The notes under the pieces are model-generated. The model was not told where the DNA came from. It ran no database searches and was given only the letters and a program-made list of their open reading frames with translations. 17,725 nucleotides of DNA from positions 1 through 17,725 of the forward strand of contig CALJLV010000005.1 of assembly GCA_937982505.1 (NCBI GenBank), given 5' to 3'. Numbering within the stretch: the first letter of the stretch is position 1; every line of letters starts with the position of its first letter. This document shows, piece by piece, positions 1 through 8,030 of the stretch. This DNA is from an uncultured Desulfobacteraceae bacterium. GTDB lineage: Bacteria; Desulfobacterota; Desulfobacteria; Desulfobacterales; UBA2174. Made by a program: the position numbers and the translations under genes.

Positions 1-692
1 CCGGCACCGATTTCGGCAAGGCGGCGCCCAAGGTGCGCCTGACCGGCAACCCGGTGCGGGCGGCCATCGCCGCGGTGCGCGAGCAGCGGGCCGATGGCGC
101 AGCGCAGCCGGTGCTGCGGGTGCTTGTCCTGGGGGGCAGCCAGGGCGCCCGTGCCATCAACGGCGCGGTGACCGCGGCCCTGGATCACCTGAAGCCCGCC
201 GGCGGCTTTCGCTTCGTGCACCAGACGGGCGGCGACGATGAGGGGGCCGTGGCCGCAGCCTATCAGGCCCATGGCATCCAGGCCCGGGTGGCCCCGTTTT
301 TCGAAGACATGGCGGCCCTGTACGCCGAGGCGGATCTGGCCCTGTGCCGCGCCGGCGCCACCACGGTGGCGGAACTGGCGGCGGTGGGGTTGCCGGCCCT
401 GTTCATCCCCTTTCCCTTCGCCGCCGACGACCATCAGGCGCGCAACGTGGCGGCCCTGGCCGCCGCAGATGCCGCACAGGTCATCGGCGAAAAGGAGCTG
501 GGCGGCCCAATGCTGGCCCGGCACCTGTCGGCCTATGCCGCCGACCGGGGGCGTCTGGCGGACATGGCCCGGCGCATGGCGCAGTTCGGCCGACCCGATG
601 CCGCCGAACTCATCTGGGACGATATTTTCGACCTCCTGGCCCGGGAAAAGCAGTTGCTGTTTGCCGCTCCCGAGAGGGGAAACCCGCCGTGA
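1..692 (+). CDS. murG: MurG, lipid II synthase (UDP-GlcNAc transferase), 5' truncated
   Basis: Transfers GlcNAc from UDP-GlcNAc to undecaprenyl-pyrophosphoryl-MurNAc-pentapeptide (lipid I) on the cytoplasmic membrane face, giving lipid II. The reading frame is already open at the left edge (first full codon at base 3), so about 229 C-terminal residues of a protein usually near 360 are visible and the N-terminal acceptor-binding domain is lost. Visible motifs are the interdomain TGNPVR segment, the nucleotide-binding loop VLGGSQGA, and the donor-site run CRAGATTVAE with its conserved Glu, followed by PFPFAADDHQ..N, the usual UDP-GlcNAc pocket of GT28 enzymes. It ends in TGA at 690-692; murC follows 62 bases later on the same strand as part of a dcw cluster. 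Any internal GTG start near base 33 would be wrong, since coding similarity continues upstream of it. Confidence 0.95.
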   Translation, partial: GTDFGKAAPKVRLTGNPVRAAIAAVREQRADGAAQPVLRVLVLGGSQGARAINGAVTAALDHLKPAGGFRFVHQTGGDDEGAVAAAYQAHGIQARVAPFFEDMAALYAEADLALCRAGATTVAELAAVGLPALFIPFPFAADDHQARNVAALAAADAAQVIGEKELGGPMLARHLSAYAADRGRLADMARRMAQFGRPDAAELIWDDIFDLLAREKQLLFAAPERGNPP

Positions 693-754
693 GCCGTGCT
701 TGCAGCGCCGTCTGGCGGCATGTGGATCAATCTTGCGGATAGGCAACTCAGGAT

Positions 755-2146
755 ATGTACCGTAAACGCTATCACATTCACTTCGTCGGCATCGGCGGCA
801 TCGGCATGAGCGGCATCGCCGAGCTGCTGCTCAATCTCGGCTACCAGGTTTCCGGCTCGGACCTGCGCGGCTCGGACCTCACCGACCGGCTCGCAGCCCT
901 GGGCGGCCGCATCGTGGTCGGACACCGAGACGCGAACGTCGCCGGGGCCGATGTGGTGGTGACCTCCTCGGCCGTGCGCCAGGACAATCCGGAAGTGCTG
1001 GCCGCGCTGCAATCGGGGATACCGGTCATTCCCCGGGCGGAAATGCTCGCCGAACTCATGCGCCTCAAGTACAGCGTGGCGGTGGCCGGGGCCCATGGCA
1101 AGACCACCACCACCAGCCTGGTGGCCGCCGTCCTGGGCCAGGGCGGCTTCGATCCCACCGTGGTGATCGGCGGCAAGCTGAAAAACATCGGGGTCAACGC
1201 CCGTCTGGGCCAGGGAGCCTTCATCGTGGCCGAAGCCGACGAAAGCGACGGCTCCTTTCTGAAATATTCGCCCACCATCGCCGTAGTGACCAATATCGAC
1301 CGGGAACACCTGGATTTCTATGCCGATCTGAACGCCATCCAGGAGGTCTTTCTCGACTTTATCGACCGCATCCCCTTTTACGGCCTGGCGGTTTTATGCC
1401 TGGACAACCCGGCCCTGCAGGAAATCATCCCCCGGGTCAAGAAACGTCTGACCACCTACGGCATCAGCCGCCAAGCCGACTTCCAGGCCACCAAGGTATG
1501 CTTCGACGGCCTCCAGAGCCACTTCGAGGTCAGTCACGGCGGGAGCGGCCTGGGCGAAATCGTGCTGAACCTGCCCGGCCTCCACAACGTCTACAATGCC
1601 CTGGCCAGCATCGCGGTGGGCATGGAACTGGAAATCCCCTTTGGCACCATCAAAAGCGCCCTGGAAACCGTCGAGGGGGTTCAGCGGCGTCTCGAAGTCA
1701 AAGGGCACGCCGGAGGGGTCTCGGTGATCGACGACTACGGCCATCACCCCACCGAGATCGCCGCCACCCTGGAGGCTCTGGACCAGTGCTGGCCCAAACG
1801 GCGCAAGGTGGTGGTCTTTCAGCCCCATCGCTACAGCCGGACCCAGGCCCTCTTCGACGAATTCACCCGGGCCTTCAATCAAAGCGACGAACTGCTGGTG
1901 CTGCCCATCTACGCGGCCAGCGAAGCGCCCATCGAGGGGGTCGAGGCCCGGGTTCTGGCCGAGGCCATCCGCGCTCACGGCCACCGCCGGGTGACCTATC
2001 TGGCCTCGGCCGAAGAGGCGGTCGACACCCTGACGACCCGTCTAGGCGGCAGCGATATCCTCCTGACCCTGGGCGCCGGGGATGTGTGGCGCATCGGGCC
2101 CCAGGTGCTGGCCCGGCTGGCGGATAGGACCGGAGGTGACGCGTGA
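755..2146 (+). CDS. murC: UDP-N-acetylmuramate--L-alanine ligase (MurC)
   Basis: Cytoplasmic ATP-dependent ligase that adds the first amino acid (L-Ala) to UDP-MurNAc in peptidoglycan precursor synthesis. The 463-residue length is normal. The N-terminal Rossmann-like UDP-binding domain opens with HFVGIGGIGMSG (residues 9-20). The ATP-binding P-loop AGAHGKTTTT is at 111-120. The Mur-ligase central signatures EADESDGSF and NIDREHLDFY follow, and the C-terminal domain has DDYGHHPTEI and FQPHRYSRTQ, all typical of MurC rather than MurD, MurE or MurF. The ATG at 755 has a short AGGA just upstream. The stop overlaps the ftsQ start by 4 bases (GTGA), implying translational coupling. murB, often next, is absent here. 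Confidence 0.97.
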   Translation: MYRKRYHIHFVGIGGIGMSGIAELLLNLGYQVSGSDLRGSDLTDRLAALGGRIVVGHRDANVAGADVVVTSSAVRQDNPEVLAALQSGIPVIPRAEMLAELMRLKYSVAVAGAHGKTTTTSLVAAVLGQGGFDPTVVIGGKLKNIGVNARLGQGAFIVAEADESDGSFLKYSPTIAVVTNIDREHLDFYADLNAIQEVFLDFIDRIPFYGLAVLCLDNPALQEIIPRVKKRLTTYGISRQADFQATKVCFDGLQSHFEVSHGGSGLGEIVLNLPGLHNVYNALASIAVGMELEIPFGTIKSALETVEGVQRRLEVKGHAGGVSVIDDYGHHPTEIAATLEALDQCWPKRRKVVVFQPHRYSRTQALFDEFTRAFNQSDELLVLPIYAASEAPIEGVEARVLAEAIRAHGHRRVTYLASAEEAVDTLTTRLGGSDILLTLGAGDVWRIGPQVLARLADRTGGDA

Positions 2147-2988
2147 AGCTTGCGGGCCAGAGCACCGCACGGCGCAACCGTTTCAGGCGGCCACCGCCCG
2201 GCGCCGGCCGTTCCCGGCGCCCGCTTCTGGGCCCCCTGGCGCGGGCCGCGGGCCTGACCTCCCTGGTGGCGGGCCTGGCCCTGGGGTTCGTTCTGCTGCA
2301 CGATCTGGCCACCCAGTGCCGCACCTTTGCCGCGTCGCGCATCCAGGTCAGGGGCAACCGCCACCTGGACGAGATGGCCGTGATCCGCCAGGCCGGGCTT
2401 CATCCCCAGGTCAATGTCCTGGCGGTGCGCCTGGGGCCTTGCCGCCGCCGCCTGCTGGCCCATCCCTGGATCGCGGCCGCGTCGGTGAAGCGCCGGCTTC
2501 CGGATCGGATCGAAATCGCCATTGCCGAGCACCGGCCCCTGGCCGTGGCCGAAATGCCGAAGGGGCGGCTGCTCATCGACGACAAGGGGCATCCGTTCAA
2601 GATGTGGGCCTCCCAGGACCCGGATCATCTGCCCGTGATTCAGGGACTGAGCTACGGCGACCTGCCCCTGGGCGGGGCGCCGCCCCCGAGGATCTATGCC
2701 GCCGCACTGGAAGCGGTACGCCGCTGGCGGGCTTTCCACGGCGACTCGACTGCCGCGGCACCCTTTACGATTCTGGCCGACCGGGATGCCGGACTGGCCG
2801 TCGAGGCCGGCGCCGGTCTGGGCCTGGTCATTCTCGGTTTTGATCAATACGCCGAAAAGCTGGCCAACCTCAACCGGCTCATGCAGCGATCCCAGCTGCT
2901 GGGCGGCGCCGATGGTTGGCGGCGCATCGACCTGACGCAGCGACAGCGAATCGTCGTGCTGCCCCAGGGCGATCCAAAGGAGAGTTGA
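2143..2988 (+). CDS. ftsQ: Cell division protein FtsQ/DivIB
   Basis: Bitopic inner-membrane divisome protein that links early (FtsA/FtsZ) to late (FtsL/FtsB, FtsW/FtsI) division proteins through its periplasmic domain. The 281-residue protein has a long Arg/Pro-rich cytoplasmic N-terminus (about 1-32), one hydrophobic segment (about 33-54), a POTRA-like domain (about 63-132, beginning SRIQVRGNRHLDEMAV and containing HPWIAAASVKRRLPD with the usual A.V.R.LPD pattern), then the FtsQ beta domain. Residues near 265-275 (GWRRIDLTQRQRIVV) match the usual closing D[LM] strand. The GTG start overlaps the murC stop (GTGA). The assignment rests on these motifs plus the position between murC and ftsA, because FtsQ sequences are weakly conserved. 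Confidence 0.92.
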   Translation: MKLAGQSTARRNRFRRPPPGAGRSRRPLLGPLARAAGLTSLVAGLALGFVLLHDLATQCRTFAASRIQVRGNRHLDEMAVIRQAGLHPQVNVLAVRLGPCRRRLLAHPWIAAASVKRRLPDRIEIAIAEHRPLAVAEMPKGRLLIDDKGHPFKMWASQDPDHLPVIQGLSYGDLPLGGAPPPRIYAAALEAVRRWRAFHGDSTAAAPFTILADRDAGLAVEAGAGLGLVILGFDQYAEKLANLNRLMQRSQLLGGADGWRRIDLTQRQRIVVLPQGDPKES

Positions 2989-2990
2989 AC

Positions 2991-4226
2991 ATGCATCAGG
3001 GCAAAGGCGAACTCATCGTCGGACTCGACATCGGCACCACCAAGATCTGTGCCGTGGTCGGCGAGGTGAGCGGCGGCGACATCAACATCATCGGCATCGG
3101 CACCCATCCCTCCATCGGCCTGCGCAAGGGAGTGGTGGTCAACATCGAGTCGACCGTCGAATCGATCCAGAAAGCGGTCGAAGAAGCCGAGATGATGGCC
3201 GGCTGTGAAATCTCCTCGGTCTACGCCGGGATCGCCGGAGGGCACATCACCGGTTTCAACAGCCGCGGCATCATTGCCATCAAAGGCCCGGAAATCACCG
3301 AAAACGATGTGGAACGGGTCATCGACGCGGCCCGCGCGGTGGCCATTCCCATGGACCGCGAAGTCATCCACGTGCTGCCCCAGGAGTTCATCGTCGACGA
3401 CCAGACCGGCATCCAGAACCCGGTGGGAATGGCCGGCGTGCGGCTGGAAGCCAAGATCCACATCGTCACCGGGGCGGTCACCTCGGCCCACAACATCGTC
3501 AAATGCGCCAACCGGGCCGGCCTCGACGTTTGCGACATCGTTCTGGAGTCCCTGGCTTCAGGCGAAGCGGTTCTCACCGCCGAGGAGAAAGAACTCGGTG
3601 CGGCCCTGCTGGACCTGGGCGGCGGCACCACCGATCTGGCCATTTTCTCGGAAAACAACATCAAGCACACCTTCGTGCTGGCCCTGGGCGGGAACAACCT
3701 GACCAACGACATCGCGGTGGGCCTGCGCGCCCCGCTGCCCGAGGCGGAAAAGATCAAGATCAAGTACGGCACCTGTGCCTCGGGCCTCATCGGCAGCGGA
3801 GAGACCATCGAGGTGCCCGGCATGGGCGGACGCGGGCCGCGCAACCTGCCGCGCCAGATCCTCGGAGAGATTCTCGAACCGCGCACCGAAGAGATCTTCA
3901 CCCTGGTGCAGCGCGAAATCTACCGCGCCGGCGTCGAACACCTGATCTGCTCGGGCGTCGTCATCACCGGCGGATCGGCCCTGCTGGAGGGGTGCACCGA
4001 TCTGGCCGAGTCGATCTTCAACCTGCCCACCCGCCTGGGGCGTCCGCGGGGCATCGGGGGGCTGGTGGATGTGGTCAACAACCCCATGTACGCCACCGGG
4101 GTCGGCCTGGTGGTCTACGGGGCCCGCAACCGGCACAAAACCGCCAAAAAATTTCGCATCCGCGACGCCAACATCTTCCACCGCATTGTGACGCGCATGA
4201 AGCGGTGGTTCAAGGACGTGATCTAG
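2991..4226 (+). CDS. ftsA: Cell division protein FtsA
   Basis: Actin-like ATPase that tethers FtsZ filaments to the inner membrane and recruits downstream divisome proteins. The ATG at 2991 is chosen because AAAGGAGA (2976-2983) is ideally spaced from it and it lies two bases after the ftsQ stop; an in-frame upstream extension into ftsQ would have no such site. The product has 411 residues, normal for FtsA. Visible are the phosphate-1 motif GLDIGTTKICAVVGE (11-25), the 1C subdomain region (about 85-165), phosphate-2 LLDLGGGTTDLAIF (206-219) and the adenosine motif VVITGGSALLEG (323-334). The extreme C-terminus, HRIVTRMKRWFKDVI (397-411), is an amphipathic helix rich in Arg/Lys and Trp/Phe, the membrane-targeting sequence typical of FtsA. 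ftsZ follows after 78 bases. Confidence 0.97.
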   Translation: MHQGKGELIVGLDIGTTKICAVVGEVSGGDINIIGIGTHPSIGLRKGVVVNIESTVESIQKAVEEAEMMAGCEISSVYAGIAGGHITGFNSRGIIAIKGPEITENDVERVIDAARAVAIPMDREVIHVLPQEFIVDDQTGIQNPVGMAGVRLEAKIHIVTGAVTSAHNIVKCANRAGLDVCDIVLESLASGEAVLTAEEKELGAALLDLGGGTTDLAIFSENNIKHTFVLALGGNNLTNDIAVGLRAPLPEAEKIKIKYGTCASGLIGSGETIEVPGMGGRGPRNLPRQILGEILEPRTEEIFTLVQREIYRAGVEHLICSGVVITGGSALLEGCTDLAESIFNLPTRLGRPRGIGGLVDVVNNPMYATGVGLVVYGARNRHKTAKKFRIRDANIFHRIVTRMKRWFKDVI

Positions 4227-4304
4227 CGCACTCATTGCCCGGCGGCCCAGCGCAAGCCGCCGCAGCCACATCAATGCAACGCTCCATCGGACAAGGGGGG
4301 ACAC

Positions 4305-5486
4305 ATGGGATTCGAGTACGTGGAAACGGACGGTTCAGCCAGAATCAAGGTCATCGGGGTCGGCGGCGCCGGCGGCAACGCCATCAACAACATGATCGAG
4401 GCCGGTCTGCAGGGGGTCAAGTTCATCGTCGCCAACACCGATCTGCAGGCCTTGGACATCTCCAAGGCGCCGGTGAAGATCCAGATGGGCAGCCAGCTTA
4501 CGGAAGGCCTGGGCGCTGGGGCCAACCCCCAGGTGGGCCGCGAAGCGGCCCTGGAGGCCGAAGAAGCCCTGCGCCAGGCCCTGTCCGACAGCCACATGGT
4601 CTTCATCACCGCCGGCTTCGGGGGCGGCACCGGCACCGGCGCGGCTCCCGTGATAGCCGAAATCTGCAAGGAACTCGGCGCGCTGACCGTAGCCGTGGTC
4701 ACCCGCCCGTTCTCCTTCGAGGGCCGCAAGCGCCAGCGTCAAGCCGAAGAGGGCATCGCCACCCTCAAGGATGTGGCCGACACGGTGATCACCATCCCCA
4801 ACGATCGGCTGCGCGCCCTGGCGGCCAAGAACGCGCGCATGATCGACATGTTCAAGAAAGCCGATGAAATCCTGCTCCATTCGGTACGCGGGATCACCGA
4901 CCTGATCATGATTCCGGGCCTGGTCAACCTCGATTTTGCCGATGTGCGCACCACCATGAGCAAGGCCGGCATGGCCATCATGGGCATCGGGATCTCCAGC
5001 GGGGAGAACCGGGCCGTGGAAGCCGCCGAACGTGCCATCAGCCACCCGTTGCTCGAGGACATCTCCATCGCGGGCGCCAAGGGCGTGTTGATGAACATCA
5101 CCTCCACCAGCGACCTGACCCTCGAGGAGATGACCGAGGCCTCGGACCGCATCTACAAAGAGGTGGGCGAGGACGCCGAAATCATCTGGGGGCAGGCCAT
5201 TGACGAAAGCATGGGCGATGAAATGCGCGTCACCGTCATTGCCACCGGAATCGGATCCGGCCCCAGCGCCACCGAGAAAGGACGGCGGGAAGCCCCGGCC
5301 CGAGGCAAGCTGCGGGATCTGACCCCGGCCGATCTGCAATCCGGGGTGGATTTCGATGAACCGACCTTTATCCGGCAGAAAGAGGCCGTCGGTGAGGGCG
5401 CGGCCGTCTACCGGGGCTACAAGGGGCTGGTGATCGACAACGACGATCTGGACATCCCCACGTTCCTGAGGCGCAAAGCGGACTAG
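4305..5486 (+). CDS. ftsZ: Cell division protein FtsZ
   Basis: Tubulin-like GTPase that polymerises at midcell to form the Z-ring. The 393-residue protein starts at ATG 4305 after an AAGGGGGG ribosome site. Domains in order: a short variable N-terminus (1-12), the GTPase domain with IKVIGVGGAGGNAINNM (14-30) and the tubulin signature GGGTGTG (106-112), the T7 synergy loop NLDFADVRTTM (208-218) with the catalytic Asp residues, the C-terminal domain to about 315, a short linker, and the conserved C-terminal peptide DDLDIPTFLRRKAD (380-393) that binds FtsA and other partners. No residue looks degenerate. It is the last gene of the dcw block; a long GC-rich hairpin starts 11 bases after its TAG stop. 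Confidence 0.98.
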   Translation: MGFEYVETDGSARIKVIGVGGAGGNAINNMIEAGLQGVKFIVANTDLQALDISKAPVKIQMGSQLTEGLGAGANPQVGREAALEAEEALRQALSDSHMVFITAGFGGGTGTGAAPVIAEICKELGALTVAVVTRPFSFEGRKRQRQAEEGIATLKDVADTVITIPNDRLRALAAKNARMIDMFKKADEILLHSVRGITDLIMIPGLVNLDFADVRTTMSKAGMAIMGIGISSGENRAVEAAERAISHPLLEDISIAGAKGVLMNITSTSDLTLEEMTEASDRIYKEVGEDAEIIWGQAIDESMGDEMRVTVIATGIGSGPSATEKGRREAPARGKLRDLTPADLQSGVDFDEPTFIRQKEAVGEGAAVYRGYKGLVIDNDDLDIPTFLRRKAD

Positions 5487-5496
5487 TCCGCTTTCC

Positions 5497-5544
5497 GGAG
5501 CGAGGGCCGCACCGAGGGTCCCCCAGCGGCAAGGCCCTCGCTCC
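5497..5544. repeat. Perfect 12-bp inverted repeat (long hairpin) after ftsZ
   Basis: The arms GGAGCGAGGGCC (5497-5508) and GGCCCTCGCTCC (5533-5544) are exact reverse complements around a 24-base loop; GC at 5509-5510 and 5529-5530 can extend the stem past a two-A bulge. It lies 11 bases after the ftsZ stop and 65 bases before the next start. No T-run follows on either strand, so it is not a textbook intrinsic terminator. It may end or attenuate the division operon transcript, or protect its 3' end (inference). Confidence 0.6.
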
Positions 5545-5608
5545 TCCTCGGGGGGCCGCCGCCCGCAACGGCCAGCGGCCTCGGAAAACGCGGCCCTCCC
5601 ACGACGCG

Positions 5609-7339
5609 ATGACCTCCACCACCGATCATCTGGCCCTCGAACGGGGAACCGTTTACAAGGCCTGGCGAGGCCGCCGAACGGTGGCCCTGGTCTTTCCCCA
5701 CCACTATGCGGTGGGCATGGCCAATCTCGGCTTCCAGACCGTCTATGGGCTACTCAACGACATGGAGGAGGTGGTCTGCGAGCGGTGCTTCGCCCCGGAT
5801 GGGCTCCCCCCCCTGCCCTGGCCCCGGCCCCTGAGCCTCGAATCGGGCCGCCCCCTGACCGATTTCGACATCGTGGCCTTCTCCGTCGCTTTCGAAAACG
5901 ACTACCCCTGGATTCTGGCGCTGCTGGCGGCCGCCGGCATCCCCATCGCCGCGGCCGGTCGCGATGAACACCATCCGCTGATCGTGGCCGGCGGGGTCGC
6001 CTGCATGATCAACCCAGAAGTGCTGGCCGACATCTTCGATGCCCTGTTCATCGGCGAGGCCGAAGTCCTGCTGCCCGGCTTCATGGACGCCTACGATCCG
6101 GCGGTGGGCCGCCGTGAAGGGCTTCTGGCGGTGGCCAACAGCCTCACCGGGATCTACGTACCGCGCTTCTATACCCCCGAATACCGGTCGGACAACGCTC
6201 TGGCGGGCCATCTCCGGCTGGCCGATGTGCCGGCCCGGATCCGGCGAAGCCACCTGGCGACCCTGCACGCCGCGCCGGCCCATACCCGCCTGGCCGCCGG
6301 GAAAACGGCTTTCGAAGCCGATTTTCTCATGGAGGTGTCCCGGGGTTGCCCCCACGGATGCCGTTTTTGCGCCGCCGCTTTCATCTATCGTCCGGCCCGC
6401 TTTGCCCCCGTGGCGGCCCTGACTGCCTGTCTGGACGGCCTCTCCCCTCCCCCCGCCCACCTCGGCCTGGTCGGCGCGGCGGTTTCCGACCTGCCGGACC
6501 TGGACCTGTTGTGCCGTCGTGCCGTCCAGCGGAACATGGCCCTGCATTTCAGCTCTCTGCGGGCCGATGCGCTCCACGACACCCTGATCGCGGCTCTGGC
6601 GCGCAGCCGGATAAAAACCGCCACCATCGCCCCGGAAACGGGAAGCCCGGAGCTGCGCAAGGCCATCAACAAACACCTGCCTGACGAGACGATCCTGGCC
6701 GCCGCCGAACGGCTGGCCACCGCCGGGATTCCCAACCTGCGCCTCTATTTCATGGTCGGACTTCCCGAAGAGACCGACGCGGACGTCAACGCCATCGTCA
6801 CCCTCGTCAAACGGATCAAGGAGCGTTTTCTGGCCGCCAGCCGCGGCTGGGGGCGCATCGGCACGATCACCGTCAGCCTCACCTGCTTCGTCCCCAAACC
6901 CTTTACCCCCCTGCAATGGGCCCCCATGGAAGCAACGGCCCGGCTCAAGGCCAAGATCCGCGCGGTTGAAAAAGGATTGGGGCCGGTGGCCAATGTCCGG
7001 GTGCATGCCGACAGCCCCCGCTGGGCCGCCTTTCAGGGCCTTCTGGCCCGGGGCGACCGCCGGGTGGGACGCATGTTGATCGCCCATCTGGAGAGCGCCC
7101 GGCCCTGGTGGGAGTTGGGGCGCAACGCGGCACCGGCCCCGGATTTCTTTGTCCGGCGCCTCCGGGAAGCGGATGAGGTCTTCGCCTGGGAAATCGTCGA
7201 CCACGGCATCCAGCGCGACTACCTCTGGCAGGAGTATCTGCGCTACCGCCAGCGGCGTCCATCGCCGCCCTGTACGCCCGGTGGATGCCACCGCTGCGGG
7301 GTCTGTCCGCCGACCCCGAAGGCCCCCTGCGAACCTTAG
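5609..7339 (+). CDS. Radical SAM protein with N-terminal B12-binding-like domain, unknown substrate
   Basis: A 576-residue radical SAM enzyme. Residues C247, C251 and C254 (RGCPHGCRFC) are the CxxxCxxC ligands of the [4Fe-4S] cluster that cleaves S-adenosylmethionine. The N-terminal part (about 20-160) resembles the cobalamin-binding-like domain of a widespread uncharacterised radical SAM family (of the TIGR03960 kind), with VALVFPHHYAVGMANLGFQTVY, ERCFAP, FDIVAFSVAFE and an IVAGGVACMINPE segment. A DxHxxG cobalamin motif is not visible, so B12 binding is uncertain. The core continues with IAPETGSPELRKAINK and FMVGLPEETDADV, typical TIM-barrel strands. The C-terminus is cysteine-rich (C555, C560, C563, C566, C574), possibly a second metal site. 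The start at 5609 has no strong ribosome site and is uncertain. The substrate cannot be told from sequence; linkage to ftsZ and rnf may be incidental. Confidence 0.8.
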   Translation: MTSTTDHLALERGTVYKAWRGRRTVALVFPHHYAVGMANLGFQTVYGLLNDMEEVVCERCFAPDGLPPLPWPRPLSLESGRPLTDFDIVAFSVAFENDYPWILALLAAAGIPIAAAGRDEHHPLIVAGGVACMINPEVLADIFDALFIGEAEVLLPGFMDAYDPAVGRREGLLAVANSLTGIYVPRFYTPEYRSDNALAGHLRLADVPARIRRSHLATLHAAPAHTRLAAGKTAFEADFLMEVSRGCPHGCRFCAAAFIYRPARFAPVAALTACLDGLSPPPAHLGLVGAAVSDLPDLDLLCRRAVQRNMALHFSSLRADALHDTLIAALARSRIKTATIAPETGSPELRKAINKHLPDETILAAAERLATAGIPNLRLYFMVGLPEETDADVNAIVTLVKRIKERFLAASRGWGRIGTITVSLTCFVPKPFTPLQWAPMEATARLKAKIRAVEKGLGPVANVRVHADSPRWAAFQGLLARGDRRVGRMLIAHLESARPWWELGRNAAPAPDFFVRRLREADEVFAWEIVDHGIQRDYLWQEYLRYRQRRPSPPCTPGGCHRCGVCPPTPKAPCEP

Positions 7340-7557
7340 GCGCCCTGGAGAAGCCCCCCCCTGCACCCGGCCCCAGGATGGCCTTGCCGGTTCGCGCCAA
7401 GCCTTGTCTGTAAAGGCTTCAGCCCCCGGCGAGCCCTGCCGCTGCGCCTGAAAAAGGGGTTGCAAGGCCATCATGATTATGGTAGTCCGATCGAGGTTTT
7501 GCCCCTCCCACCCGACAACATCGCCATGTTTTACCGCATACCGAAAGGACTGCCGCA

Positions 7558-7989
7558 ATGGCGCCCAAAAAAGAGCTGCAACTGGGCTACGCCTTGGCCA
7601 TCGTGCTGATCGTCGTTGGGGTTCTCAGCTTTGCCGGTTACTCGGCCAAAATCCCCGATCCCCCCCTGCGGATGATCTACCATACCAATGCCGGCAAAGT
7701 CCTTTTCGATCATCAGACCCATCTGGCGGCCGATCGTTACGGCCTGGCCTGCGCCGACTGCCATCACCACCCCGAGGGCGAAGACAACACCATGGCCTGC
7801 GGCGCCTGCCACGGCGGCCCCGAACGCCACGAGGCCATCGCCGAAACCTGCAACGAATGCCACGACCCGGATTTTTACGACCTGGCTGACGTCTCCAAGC
7901 GCAGTGACGCCTTTCACGACCAATGCATCGGCTGCCACCGGCAGTTCGACGCCGGTCCGGTGGAATGCAGCGCCTGCCACGTGCTCTGA
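7558..7989 (+). CDS. Membrane-anchored pentaheme c-type cytochrome (class III-like), Rnf-associated
   Basis: A 143-residue periplasmic electron-transfer protein. An N-terminal hydrophobic stretch (about 9-28) lies after MAPKKE and has no clear cleavage site, so it probably stays as a membrane anchor. Five CxxCH heme-attachment motifs are present: C65-H69, C81-H85, C98-H102, C123-H127 and C137-H141. Further histidines (H42, H52, H55, H70, H71, H91, H120) could be distal ligands; the FDHQTH pattern before the first heme and the FHDQCIGCH pattern resemble tetraheme cytochrome c3. The gene is 41 bases upstream of rnfC, with AAAGGA about ten bases before its ATG. In sulfate reducers multiheme cytochromes next to rnf are established and are thought to exchange electrons between the periplasmic cytochrome pool and the membrane complex. 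That role here is inference. Confidence 0.92.
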   Translation: MAPKKELQLGYALAIVLIVVGVLSFAGYSAKIPDPPLRMIYHTNAGKVLFDHQTHLAADRYGLACADCHHHPEGEDNTMACGACHGGPERHEAIAETCNECHDPDFYDLADVSKRSDAFHDQCIGCHRQFDAGPVECSACHVL

Positions 7990-8030
7990 ACCCCACTGAT
8001 CCGCCAGTCGGCTGCCGAAAAAGGACGCCC

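Noticed and set aside
7440..7557. Promoter for the cytochrome-rnf operon in the 218-base gap after the radical SAM gene
   Set aside because: TTGCAA and several AT-rich hexamers occur, but no pair has acceptable spacing and -10 quality. Nothing else is recognisable in the gap.
5750..7558. 602-codon minus-strand open frame opposite the radical SAM gene
   Set aside because: Composition-driven antisense frame; the + strand has the conserved CxxxCxxC and other family motifs.
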